Shown: positions 24,546 through 32,463, counted from the first letter of the stretch. The stretch is 37,349 bases of DNA from JBBSWA01 sp038046485 (GCA_038046485.1 JBBSWA010000047.1:1-37349), one strand, 5' to 3'. Notes: a model not told the origin generated them from the sequence alone. Program-made: numbers and translations.

Positions 24546-25283
24546 CTATAATTTATCCACTTCCCCCAACCTTATAATTTCGTCTACAGAACTTCCTAAG
24601 CGTCTATATAAGGGAACGCCCGATTGAAGCTCAGGAAAATCAGCCATATGCATTAGACCCCCAATATGTACATCTGGATTTATTCTTAAAATTTCATCTG
24701 CCATAAACTGTTCTCGAACCTCTTCGAATTCAGGTTCATCTGCCCGCATGACACTGCGCAAATGATCCACATCTTCTTGTGCCAAGCGTTCCGCTATTTT
24801 TGAAAAAACACTTATCAATAGAGGTTTATCTAAATACATCCTATCAAATAATTCAACGAAAAAGGGCCTAACCTGACAATAGCTTAATCCCAAAACTTCT
24901 GATGGGAGGCTTCTACTCTCTTCCTCTAACTGTCTACGGAGCATATTTTCATCTATTGATAAAGTCTTAAGTACTTCTGGATGATCTACTCCATAAATTT
25001 GAACCCCCTCCTTTCGAGCATATAATATAGATTCCATTGCTTCATATCCTTCTTGGCTAAACATTTCTGTATATAACGCTCGAACACAATCTGGTAACTG
25101 AACACTTGCCAAAATATCTAATGTTTGAGTTCTCCTATCTAGCAGTAATCTTTCTACTTGTTCTGGAGACCTATCACTAGGTGTTTCAATCGTTATCTTT
25201 TTAGGTTTAATCCTCTGCAATAATTTTTCCAAACGCCGTGGTCCTTCTAGATCATAATGATGAATTGTACCGATGAGTTTCAT
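24546..25283 (-). CDS. TraB/TIKI-like family protein
   Basis: A 245-residue soluble protein that begins with GTIHH (5-9). Later come REQFMADEILRINP and then GGLMHM. The triad of GTxH, R(x)nM...I and GxxH is the pattern of the TraB/PrgY/TIKI superfamily, proposed to be metal-dependent peptidases. Unlike TraB of bacteria, it lacks C-terminal membrane helices. Known members degrade or shut off peptide signals; the role here is unknown. A TATA box (about 25305-25314) is 22-31 bases before the ATG. Confidence 0.65.
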   Translation of the reverse strand: MKLIGTIHHYDLEGPRRLEKLLQRIKPKKITIETPSDRSPEQVERLLLDRRTQTLDILASVQLPDCVRALYTEMFSQEGYEAMESILYARKEGVQIYGVDHPEVLKTLSIDENMLRRQLEEESRSLPSEVLGLSYCQVRPFFVELFDRMYLDKPLLISVFSKIAERLAQEDVDHLRSVMRADEPEFEEVREQFMADEILRINPDVHIGGLMHMADFPELQSGVPLYRRLGSSVDEIIRLGEVDKL

Positions 25284-25384
25284 ACCCCTTATAACCTCAT
25301 TTAGTTTATATATTTTACTACTTATTAGTTAATATTTAAACATCATATTATTTTCTATATAGTCAACTATTTACAGCCGACAAC

Positions 25385-25394
25385 CATATAAATC
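25385..25394 (+). promoter_or_regulatory. TATA-box promoter of tRNA-Gly
   Basis: CATATAAATC, 24-33 bases before the tRNA 5' end at 25418. Confidence 0.6.
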
Positions 25395-25440
25395 AAATCC
25401 GAGCACAAAACAATCATGCACCGGTCGTCTAATGGTTAGG

Positions 25441-25471
25441 AGTGCTTAAGCAAGCGCTTAAGAACTAACAA
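25441..25471 (+). other. tRNA intron 1 (31 nt, position 23/24, D-stem)
   Basis: Central helix GTTA (25435-25438) with TAAC (25466-25469). Bulges GGA and AAA, each cut after the second base. Intron stem CTTAAG/CTTAAG plus two further pairs, loop CAAGCG. Confidence 0.88.
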
Positions 25472-25500
25472 ATGCGAGCCTTCCAAGCTTGCGATCCGGG

Positions 25501-25532
25501 ACGTTCAAAATCTACGGGTTTTGACGCGGAGA
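25501..25532 (+). other. tRNA intron 2 (32 nt, position 53/54, T-stem/loop)
   Basis: Central helix TCCG (25495-25498) with CGGA (25527-25530). Bulges GGA and GAT, each cut after the second base. Intron stem CGTTCAAAA/TTTTGACG with one bulged T, loop TCTACGGG. Confidence 0.9.
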
Positions 25533-26213
25533 TTCGAAAGTGAAGGGAACGACCCCTTCCTGAACACATCCCGGCCGGTGCATTTTTTCTTTACAATAAT
25601 CTTCGTATTTTTTCTTTTTTATGGAATGATCAAATCCAATTTTTTTGAATTCTAAAAAAGACTCAGAAGGTATCCGAATCGTATAACATATTTTATATTT
25701 TAACTTCGTAGGTAGTCGATTATACAAAGTCGTCCTAATCCCTTCTAAGGCTAACATCTTTTGTATCGTTAAAACTGCTTTCTTATTTGTATTATAACAC
25801 ACAATGCAACTCTTATAAACACTTCCTTCATCATCAAAAATGGCTCTTAACCATATTTTTCTAAACCGTTCATTTTCAACGATCTCTTGAGGTATATCCC
25901 AATTGCTCCCATCAATATATTTCAACATTTTTAGCATGCAGTAAAGGGGCTTATTTCTTGCTTGAATTCTTCTTTTTTTATTATCTCGATATACGTATGT
26001 TTTTGGAAATAAACTCTTAATTGCTAGAGTCATTTTATCCAAAAGCTCTGGGCAGTAATTTGTATATTCAATTACATGTCTATAGAAAGGTTCAGTCATT
26101 CTAGAGTTTTTAATAGCCGAAGGGCTTCTTTTTTCCTTTTTCATGTACATATTTCCATCGCCGCACACATGTGCATGGATATGTACCAAGTTTTCATTCA
26201 ATTCTATCTGCAT
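25512..26213 (-). CDS. LAGLIDADG homing endonuclease, antisense to tRNA-Gly
   Basis: A 233-residue protein with two LAGLIDADG-type motifs, LVHIHAHVCGDG (9-20) and KIWLRAIFDDEG (119-130), so probably a monomeric site-specific DNA endonuclease. It runs towards the tRNA. Its last ~23 codons are the complement of the tRNA 3' exon, intron 3, exon 3 and part of intron 2, with the stop (25512-25514) inside intron 2. The recognisable family sequence ends close to the tRNA border, so the tail may be read-through. Start: the longer frame begins with TTG at 26225, but a TATA box at 26233-26242 points to the ATG at 26213. AT-rich, consistent with a mobile gene. Confidence 0.82.
   Translation of the reverse strand: MQIELNENLVHIHAHVCGDGNMYMKKEKRSPSAIKNSRMTEPFYRHVIEYTNYCPELLDKMTLAIKSLFPKTYVYRDNKKRRIQARNKPLYCMLKMLKYIDGSNWDIPQEIVENERFRKIWLRAIFDDEGSVYKSCIVCYNTNKKAVLTIQKMLALEGIRTTLYNRLPTKLKYKICYTIRIPSESFLEFKKIGFDHSIKKKKYEDYCKEKMHRPGCVQEGVVPFTFESPRQNP
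25538..25567 (+). other. tRNA intron 3 (30 nt, position 58/59, T-loop)
   Basis: Central helix GTTC with GAAC (25562-25565), where GTTC is G25500 joined to 25533-25535 by removal of intron 2. Bulges GAA and ACA, each cut after the second base. Intron stem AG-(T)-GAAGGG with CCCTTC-CT, loop AACGAC. With intron 2 still present only three of the four helix pairs form. Confidence 0.87.
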
Positions 26214-26232
26214 TCTGCCGCTCAAATAAATT

Positions 26233-26242
26233 GTTATAAAAA
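26233..26242 (-). promoter_or_regulatory. TATA-box promoter of the tRNA-Gly-linked endonuclease
   Basis: TTTTTATAAC on the minus strand, 20-29 bases before the ATG at 26213; decides that start. Confidence 0.55.
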
Positions 26243-26346
26243 TGACTTACCTTAACTTATATACCCCACCATAGAATGTCCAGTGGACTAAGTTACACCC
26301 CTTTTCTTCCGCAAAGTATTAAAGCCTTCTAAACCCACATGAGAGC

Positions 26347-26988
26347 ATGGCCAAGCAAAAGATCCTTGTCATTGTAGCACACTCAGACGACCAAATCCTA
26401 GGAGCAGGCGCCACCATGGCTGATTATGCCCATGAAGGACACTTTGTTAAAACAATTATTCTTAGCCAAGGAGAGAAAAGCCATCCACACCTCAAAGCAG
26501 ATGTCATCTGCAAGATTCGGCAAAAAGAAAGCGAACAAGCGGATGAAGTTATCGGCGGAAAAGGCGTTACCTTCTGTGACTTCAAAGAAGGACAATTCCC
26601 TATGCATTACCCTAAACATGAACCCCTTCTCAAACAATTCATCCGAAACTACAAACCCACTAAGATCTTTACCCACTCCATTGATGATGGACACCCTGAT
26701 CATGTCAATACCCATAAAATTGTGGTTGAACTCTATGACCAAATGAAACTCAAATGTGACCTTTACACGTTTGATGTCTGGACCCCCTTTAACCTCAAAA
26801 AAAGAGAAAACCCTTGGATGATGGTGGATGTAACCAAGACTTACCCCAAAAAAGTAGAAGCACTTAAGTGCTTCAAAAGCCAATATGTCGCTGCAGGCTA
26901 CCCCCTTATCCTATCCTACCTGCGTGCCCTCTACCATGGATTTCTTAACAACATTCCCTATGCGGAGATCTTCTACAAAGTACGATGA
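26347..26988 (+). CDS. LmbE/PIG-L family deacetylase
   Basis: A 213-residue zinc-dependent de-N-acetylase, normally acting on GlcNAc linked to a lipid, inositol or small molecule. The zinc motif AHSDDQ is at 11-16 and the second motif GHPDHV is around 116-121. The length fits the family. Its stop overlaps the ATG of a GT4 glycosyltransferase in ATGA, and the HAD gene follows with the same overlap. A transferase plus deacetylase pair makes a deacetylated amino-sugar conjugate in known pathways (GPI precursor, mycothiol, bacillithiol); which product is made here is unknown. A TATA-like TATTAAAG lies about 23-30 bases upstream. Confidence 0.88.
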   Translation: MAKQKILVIVAHSDDQILGAGATMADYAHEGHFVKTIILSQGEKSHPHLKADVICKIRQKESEQADEVIGGKGVTFCDFKEGQFPMHYPKHEPLLKQFIRNYKPTKIFTHSIDDGHPDHVNTHKIVVELYDQMKLKCDLYTFDVWTPFNLKKRENPWMMVDVTKTYPKKVEALKCFKSQYVAAGYPLILSYLRALYHGFLNNIPYAEIFYKVR

Positions 26989-28112
26989 AAAAACTACTGA
27001 TCGCAACGGACACGTACCATCCCTGGCAGGATGGCGTAACAAGAACTTTAGCAGAAATTATCCCCCGACTCAAAAGGCATTTTGAAATCCATGTGCTATG
27101 CCCTGACATGGGCGTACCTGAAGAAAACGGTGTGATCCTTCATAAAGTGCCTTTAGGTAACATCCAAATCAAAGAAGTTACTGGAGGCTTTCGCTTTGCC
27201 CAATTCAAACCCAACCTGGTAAAAGAAGCGGTTTCAAAAGCTGATGTGGTCTTTAGTCAAGGCCTAGGCCCAATTGGACTTCTTGCGATCCACTATGCCC
27301 GAAAACTCAAAAAACCTGTTGCGAGCTATGTCCACACATTGGAATGGGAAAGAGTTCCTGCTGTCATTAGTGCCCCCATCCTCAAATTTTTGACTAGAAA
27401 ATTCATGCGATGGCTTACCAAGAAATACTATAATAAGTGCGATCTTTTGATCGTACCCAGCGACAACATTGGCGAACGACTTGCCTGGCAGGGCATTCAC
27501 CCCCACAAAGAAATTATTCCTTTAGGAGTTGATGTTCACACGTTTAAACCAGGTCGAAACCATGAACTAAGAAAAAAACTGGGCATTGAGGAAAGAGACT
27601 TGGTCATCGGCTACCACGGGAGACTTGCACGGGAAAAAGACCTTCCCACCCTTCTGCGAGCCTATGTTCATTTACGCCGCAAGTATCCCTCGCTTAAACT
27701 CCTCATTGTTGGTGAGGGCCTGAAAATTCTTACCTGGAGATTGGAACACCAAAATGGAGTGATCTTATCTGGCAAACAGCAACACGTCGTTCCTTACCTG
27801 CAATGCATGGACATCTACTGCCTTACTTCACTCTCTGAAACCACGAGTTTGAGTACATTGGAAGCCATGGCCTGCGGACTACCTGTCATTGCAACCCCCG
27901 TTGGGTTTATTCGGGAATATTTACACAACAAAGAAAATGGATTGATCACGCCGAAACGTGATTCAGTTATCTTAGCGAATAAAATTGAGGGACTCATCCA
28001 AAGCCCTGAACTACGAAAGAAACTAGGCGAAAATGCTCGGAAAATGATTGAACACCAATTCAACTGGGAAAGCACAGCCGAGAAGATTAGGAAAGTGCTT
28101 GAGATCTTATGA
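26985..28112 (+). CDS. GT4-family glycosyltransferase
   Basis: A 375-residue GT-B fold enzyme. The N-terminal domain begins MKKLLIATDTYHPWQDGVTR, the typical acceptor-side glycine-rich loop with the DGV motif. The C-terminal domain has the GYHGRLAREKDLPTLL linker strand and the nucleotide-sugar-binding ETTSLSTLEAMACGLPVIAT (the E-x7-E motif). It closely resembles the alpha-mannosyl/glucosaminyl transferases of GT4, which retain anomeric configuration and often make glycolipids. Coupled by 4-bp overlaps to the deacetylase upstream and the HAD gene downstream. Acceptor unknown. Confidence 0.88.
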   Translation: MKKLLIATDTYHPWQDGVTRTLAEIIPRLKRHFEIHVLCPDMGVPEENGVILHKVPLGNIQIKEVTGGFRFAQFKPNLVKEAVSKADVVFSQGLGPIGLLAIHYARKLKKPVASYVHTLEWERVPAVISAPILKFLTRKFMRWLTKKYYNKCDLLIVPSDNIGERLAWQGIHPHKEIIPLGVDVHTFKPGRNHELRKKLGIEERDLVIGYHGRLAREKDLPTLLRAYVHLRRKYPSLKLLIVGEGLKILTWRLEHQNGVILSGKQQHVVPYLQCMDIYCLTSLSETTSLSTLEAMACGLPVIATPVGFIREYLHNKENGLITPKRDSVILANKIEGLIQSPELRKKLGENARKMIEHQFNWESTAEKIRKVLEIL

Positions 28113-28716
28113 TTAAAGCCATTATCTTTGACTTTGCAGGCGTTCTTTCTAACACGGGAAGCCTTCATCTTACCATTGTTGATTACGCTAAAAAGCACGG
28201 AAAAGATCCTGAAACAGCCTACCAAGTTTTGCAAGAAAATTGGAAAAAAGCCAAGATAAATCAGATCAGCTCCGAAACTTTCTGGAAGAACCTTGCCCAA
28301 CACCTCCAAGCTGCACCCAATGAACTACGTGAACACTGCATGAACTATTTCGGATTCCGCGACGAAACCCTAGAACTCGCAAAAAAACTAAAAACGCACT
28401 ACAAACTAGGCCTACTATCCAACCAAATCGAGGATTGGCTAGAAGAAGTCATCAAAAAACACCATTTAAATGAAGTGTTTGATGTTATTGTTACTTCTTA
28501 TAACAGCCGCATTGCAAAGCCAGACCCAGCCATTTTCAAAGAAATGGTAAAAAAACTAGATACTAATCCGGAAGAGTGTATATATATATATATATATATA
28601 TTGACGACGAAGAGAAAAATATCTCTCCAGCCCAACATCTTGGAATGAAAACGATCCTGTTCAAAAATATAGGACAAGTGAAAAAAAAACTAATCTCATA
28701 TGGAGTAGAAAGTTAA
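28109..28716 (+). pseudogene. HAD-superfamily hydrolase interrupted by a (TA)11 tract
   Basis: Starts MIKAIIFDFAGVLSNTG (motif I DFAGV, Asp8) and has motif II LLSNQIEDW and the KPDPAIF segment. The frame is lost at a TA repeat at 28579-28600, so the annotated frame ends at 28648 with a nonsense tail. One or seven fewer TA units (n = 10 or 4) restore motif IV as CIYIDDEEKN, followed by SPAQHLGMKTILF and a stop at 28714-28716. The restored protein is about 197-201 residues. The stop overlaps the stop of smc on the other strand. Resembles the HAD proteins at 773-2010 and is the third gene of the LmbE/GT4 operon. Confidence 0.8.
28579..28600 (+). repeat. (TA)11 microsatellite inside a HAD catalytic motif
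   Basis: Eleven TA units followed by TTGACGAC. Frame arithmetic: the downstream GAC GAC (Asp-Asp of motif IV) is in frame only when the unit number is 1, 4, 7, 10 or 13. At 11 the gene is out of frame. Four units would give the standard motif CIYIDD. Confidence 0.9.
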
Positions 28717-31700
28717 ACCTTCAAACTGGTCACTTTAGAAACAGCGTGTACATCCATACTGATGCCGAACAAGGTATCTGATTCTGAGATGATGGCATCG
28801 TTGTGACTAATGACTATATATTGGGCCTTGGTTGAATAGGCCTTCAAGAGCTTGCCTAGCTTTTCACTATTTCTCTTATCTAAGGCTGCATCGACTTCGT
28901 CCATGATGTAGAAGGGTGCCGGGTCGTGCTCTTGCACTGCGAACAAGAAGGCCAAGGCAGTCATTGTTTTTTCTCCACCGGATAGACCCCGGATGTCCAT
29001 GAATTTACTTCCTGATAAGCGAACCTTCATGGTAAGACCACCATTGAATGGGTCATGCTTATCCTCCAACTCAATGAAGGCTTCCCCTTTAGTCGATAGA
29101 AGGCCGAATATTTTTTGGAAATTACTATTCACAACATCAAAGGTCTTCATGAACAAGTCCTTCTTCTTGCTATCGATCTTATTGATCATGACCATCACAT
29201 CTTCGCGCTCCTTCCCTAGCTTTTCTTTCTTACCTAACAACTCTCCATACTCTTTTTCTACACTTTCGTAAATCTCTAAGGCACGCATGTTCACAGCACC
29301 CATTTCGCCCACCATTTTTTCGAACTGCTTGATCTCAACTAAAATTTCTTCCTCAGGCTTACCCTTGAACAATTGAACACTTCCATACTGCTTGAATTCT
29401 TCCTCTAAACCAGCGAACTCGGCCTTCACCCGTGCTGCTTCCAATGAAAAGCCGATTTTCTTCTTATCCACTTCACGCATGCCTAAATCTTTCTTATTTA
29501 CGTCCTGCTCCAGTTTAGAAACTTCATCAGAAAGCTTGGTACGCTGCGTAAACAAGGCCTTGAACTGCTCGTAAAACTTCTTTTCTGACTCTTCTTTTGC
29601 TATCAAGTCTTTGCGCTGCTGCTTTACTAAATCCATAAGCGCTTTTTGTTCCTTTTCGAAATCACCCTTCTCCTTTTCCTGCTGCTTTAAGATGCGCTCG
29701 GCCTTTTCTGTTTCCGGCTGCAAAATATTTTGAATCTCAGAATCCATCCCTTTCATCTCACCCTGCAATTCCTGAATTTCCAAACGAAGCTCATTCTTTT
29801 TCTGCTCGAAGGTGTTTAACTCAGCTAAGAGACGAGGATTACGAAGCTGGGCAATGCGATCCCGTAACTTTTGCTTATCGGTTTTTACTTCAGCCAAGCG
29901 GAGGTTTTTTTCACGGATTACTTCTTGCTCTTTTTCAAGCCTTTTTTCCACGTCCTTTAATATGGCCTCCACCTTGGCCTTTTCTTCCTTACTTGCCCCT
30001 AGGTCTGCTGAATCTAAATGTAACGTCTTTTCTAACTTGATCACATCCCCTTCTACATTAGCCTTACGCTCTCTTAATGTTTCAATTTCCTTACCCGCCT
30101 CGTGCTTATCCTTTTCCAGACGCTCGGCTAAGCCTTCTAAATCACTTACTTCTGCTTCCATCTTTACTAGCTGCTCCATAAGCTCTTTTTCCTGGAAGCC
30201 TCCGGCACGCTCTTGATGCCTGAACCCTCCTTGCATGGAACCGGAAACATCGAGCAAGTCCCCGGACTTAGTTACCATCCTTGCTTTTCCAATCCCTACC
30301 TGTCTTGCTGTGGGTATATCCTCCACTACCAAGGTATTTGAGAATACGTACTGGAAAACTTTTTGATACTTCTTATCAAAACTAACCAAGTCCAATGCTA
30401 AACCATGGATTCCAGCACCTTTCAATGCTGGGTTTTCTGTACGCATAGAAGGATTCAACTTGTTCAGCGGCAAAAAGGTAGCCACGCCTAACTTATTATC
30501 TCGCAAGTACTTGATGCATTTCTCAGCGACTTCATCGCTGTCCACCACAATGCTCTTCAATCGGTTTCCGGCAGCAATTTCAAGTGCCAGTGCATACTCG
30601 GATTTCACATTTCCTAACTCAGAAACCAAGCCATGAATGCCCTTCCACTTGGTCTTTAACTCTAAAATCTTTTGTGCTGCGCCCCGTGCACCTTCCCTGA
30701 AAACAGCTGAACGCGCCCGAACCTTAGCCAACTCTTCTTGACGAGAAAACAATTTTTCTCGTGCCGTTCCTAACTCTAAACTCACTTCAGACTCGGCATT
30801 TAATAAACCTGAAAGACGATCGGATGTTTCTTTTAAGAGCTGTTTTTTCTTCTTCAACTCTTCCAAACCCACCTTGTTCTCCTTTGAAACCGCCATGATC
30901 TTTGAGACTTTATCATCAATGGACTGCAACAAAAGCTCACACTTATCTTTTTCCCTTAACAAACCCTGCTGATCCTCTCGCAACTTAGAAATCTCTTCTT
31001 GCACTTTTTCTGCTTCTTTATCCAATGACTCAATTTTCTTATCCACATCCTGTGCATCTTCTAACTTGTTCTTGGCCTTGAACTCATCAATTCGCTTATC
31101 TAACCCCTGAATGGAAAGCTCATGATCCTTGGTCTTATCTTCCAAGGCTTTCTTATTTTTCTTGATGGCTTCAATCTTATCCTTCAACTCTTTATGACTC
31201 TTGACCAATTCACTTCGACGCTCTTCTAACTTTTTCAATTCTGACTTTAATGCTTCTGTACGCTGCTCATTTACCGTAAGATCAACCTTGAACTTCTCTA
31301 CTTCTTTATGGATGGTGAGCTGTTCTTTTTCCCCCTTACGCTCTACTTCCTGATTGATTTGCTCGATTTCCTTCTTTTTATCTGCAATCTTTTGCTTGAG
31401 CGCATTGATCTCTTCTTGCACTTTTTGGATACTCTCGTCGTGAATGGAAAGCTGCTTATCTAAACTGTCGCGTTCTTTGATCTTCTTTTCCATCTTGTTG
31501 TTTAATAGAGTTGCCCGATTGCGTTTGATCTTTTCATCCAAGCCCTTAAACTTCATGGCTTCATCTCGCTCTTTTTTTAATTCTTTGAGATAGGTTTTAC
31601 GCTCCGTAAGAATGATCTCGGCTTCGTTCAATTTTTCTTCTACACGCTCGAGCTCCCGAATCGCCTTATCCTTTTTCCCTTCATAAATGGAAATGCCGGC

Positions 31701-32195
31701 AATTTCTTCTACAATCCCCCTTCGCTCTAATGAGGACATCTCCACGAGATGGACAATGTCTCCTTGCAAAATGATGTTGTACCCGTCGGGGTTTACCCTT
31801 GCTTTACTTAACAAGTCCAAAACTTGCTGACGCGTATGCACTTTTCCATTGATTCTGTACGTGCTGTTTCCCGCCTGGGTAACGGTACGCTTGATCTCAA
31901 TTTCGAGTGAGTCTGGATCAAACACTTTTCCTTGATTATCCAGTATGATCGCTACTTCCGCTGAACTTGCCGGCTCCCTTGACTTCCCCCCATTGTAGAT
32001 CAAGTGGGATGCTTTTTCTACTCGAAGACCCTTTGCTGAAGACTTACCCAAGACAAAACACAAAGCATCTAGAATGTTACTCTTGCCCGAACCATTAGGC
32101 CCGAGTACACAGTTTAGCTCCTTTCCGAAAGGGATGATGGTCTTCTTATCGAACGACTTAAATCCCCTCAATTCAAGCCGAGTAACTACGGTCAT
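28713..32195 (-). CDS. smc: Chromosome segregation protein SMC
   Basis: A 1160-residue SMC ATPase that shapes and segregates the chromosome. Head N-part with Walker A GPNGSGKSN (32-40). Long coiled coil about 170-510, hinge about 510-680 (begins near WKGIHGLVSELG), second coiled coil about 680-1010. C-terminal head has the signature LSGGEKT near 1070 and Walker B FYIMDEVDAALD near 1095. Full length, intact. No ScpA/ScpB gene is adjacent. A TATA box (32218-32227) gives a leaderless start. It is convergent with the HAD gene, with overlapping stops. A palindrome-rich gap lies directly upstream. Confidence 0.95.
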   Translation of the reverse strand: MTVVTRLELRGFKSFDKKTIIPFGKELNCVLGPNGSGKSNILDALCFVLGKSSAKGLRVEKASHLIYNGGKSREPASSAEVAIILDNQGKVFDPDSLEIEIKRTVTQAGNSTYRINGKVHTRQQVLDLLSKARVNPDGYNIILQGDIVHLVEMSSLERRGIVEEIAGISIYEGKKDKAIRELERVEEKLNEAEIILTERKTYLKELKKERDEAMKFKGLDEKIKRNRATLLNNKMEKKIKERDSLDKQLSIHDESIQKVQEEINALKQKIADKKKEIEQINQEVERKGEKEQLTIHKEVEKFKVDLTVNEQRTEALKSELKKLEERRSELVKSHKELKDKIEAIKKNKKALEDKTKDHELSIQGLDKRIDEFKAKNKLEDAQDVDKKIESLDKEAEKVQEEISKLREDQQGLLREKDKCELLLQSIDDKVSKIMAVSKENKVGLEELKKKKQLLKETSDRLSGLLNAESEVSLELGTAREKLFSRQEELAKVRARSAVFREGARGAAQKILELKTKWKGIHGLVSELGNVKSEYALALEIAAGNRLKSIVVDSDEVAEKCIKYLRDNKLGVATFLPLNKLNPSMRTENPALKGAGIHGLALDLVSFDKKYQKVFQYVFSNTLVVEDIPTARQVGIGKARMVTKSGDLLDVSGSMQGGFRHQERAGGFQEKELMEQLVKMEAEVSDLEGLAERLEKDKHEAGKEIETLRERKANVEGDVIKLEKTLHLDSADLGASKEEKAKVEAILKDVEKRLEKEQEVIREKNLRLAEVKTDKQKLRDRIAQLRNPRLLAELNTFEQKKNELRLEIQELQGEMKGMDSEIQNILQPETEKAERILKQQEKEKGDFEKEQKALMDLVKQQRKDLIAKEESEKKFYEQFKALFTQRTKLSDEVSKLEQDVNKKDLGMREVDKKKIGFSLEAARVKAEFAGLEEEFKQYGSVQLFKGKPEEEILVEIKQFEKMVGEMGAVNMRALEIYESVEKEYGELLGKKEKLGKEREDVMVMINKIDSKKKDLFMKTFDVVNSNFQKIFGLLSTKGEAFIELEDKHDPFNGGLTMKVRLSGSKFMDIRGLSGGEKTMTALAFLFAVQEHDPAPFYIMDEVDAALDKRNSEKLGKLLKAYSTKAQYIVISHNDAIISESDTLFGISMDVHAVSKVTSLKV

Positions 32196-32217
32196 ACGCC
32201 TATTCTTACTCGAGACG

Positions 32218-32227
32218 ATTTATAAGC
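32218..32227 (-). promoter_or_regulatory. TATA-box promoter of smc
   Basis: GCTTATAAAT on the minus strand, 23-32 bases before the ATG at 32195. Confidence 0.6.
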
Positions 32228-32234
32228 TTTTCCG

Positions 32235-32412
32235 TCAAGAACTGCCTTAAAATAACACTGCAGTTCTTGATCGCGATCAAAAACCTACTCATGAATTTAT
32301 CCATTATAGAGGGCTTTGAATATCATTGTTTTTCATCCTTTTCAAAGCACTCTATTAGGACTTTGAACTACATTTTAAGGGTTATTCAAAGTCCTCTATA
32401 GTAGGTTTTTGA
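32235..32412. repeat. Palindrome cluster between smc and rnhB
   Basis: About 180 bp packed with inverted repeats. An 11-bp pair, TCAAGAACTGC (32235-32245) and GCAGTTCTTGA (32260-32270). A 14-bp palindrome, TTGATCGCGATCAA (32267-32280). A 13-bp outer pair, TCAAAAACCTACT (32277-32289) and AGTAGGTTTTTGA (32400-32412). Inside the outer pair, four copies of a TATAGAGGrCTTTGAATA-like motif in alternating orientation (32305-32322 +, 32339-32355 -, 32356-32370 +, 32383-32400 -). No gene lies in 32196-32463 as far as I can see. Could be a replication or segregation site, a small mobile element, or an operator array. Confidence 0.85.
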
Positions 32413-32463
32413 CGCTTAGGGATCCACCGAAAAGAAGTCGAGAACCGGGGTCAAAACAATCTT

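Larger units (their letters stand above)
25418..25582 (+). tRNA. tRNA-Gly (anticodon UCC) with three introns
   Basis: Exons are 25418-25440, 25472-25500, 25533-25537 and 25568-25582: 23+29+5+15 = 72 nt. The joined RNA has acceptor GCACCGG/CCGGTGC, D-stem GTCT/GGAT, anticodon stem CGAGC/GCTTG with loop CTTCCAA (anticodon TCC), T-stem CCGGG/CCCGG, T-loop TTCGAAT, and A73. Invariant G18, G19, T54, T55, C56 and A58 are all present. The introns sit at 23/24, 53/54 and 58/59. Each has a bulge-helix-bulge, with both cuts after the second bulge base. A T6 terminator follows. The 3' half lies under the antisense LAGLIDADG gene. Confidence 0.92.

Noticed and set aside
28572..28648. A true C-terminus IYIYI... 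for the HAD protein
   Set aside because: The tail after the TA tract has no similarity to HAD proteins, while the other frame continues with normal HAD motifs.
29812..30216. Ser/Arg-rich plus-strand ORF inside smc
   Set aside because: It is an antisense shadow of the SMC coiled coil, whose Lys/Glu/Leu codons read as Ser/Phe/Leu on the other strand.
32235..32412. CRISPR array
   Set aside because: The repeats are inverted, few and unequal in spacing; no cas genes are in the window.
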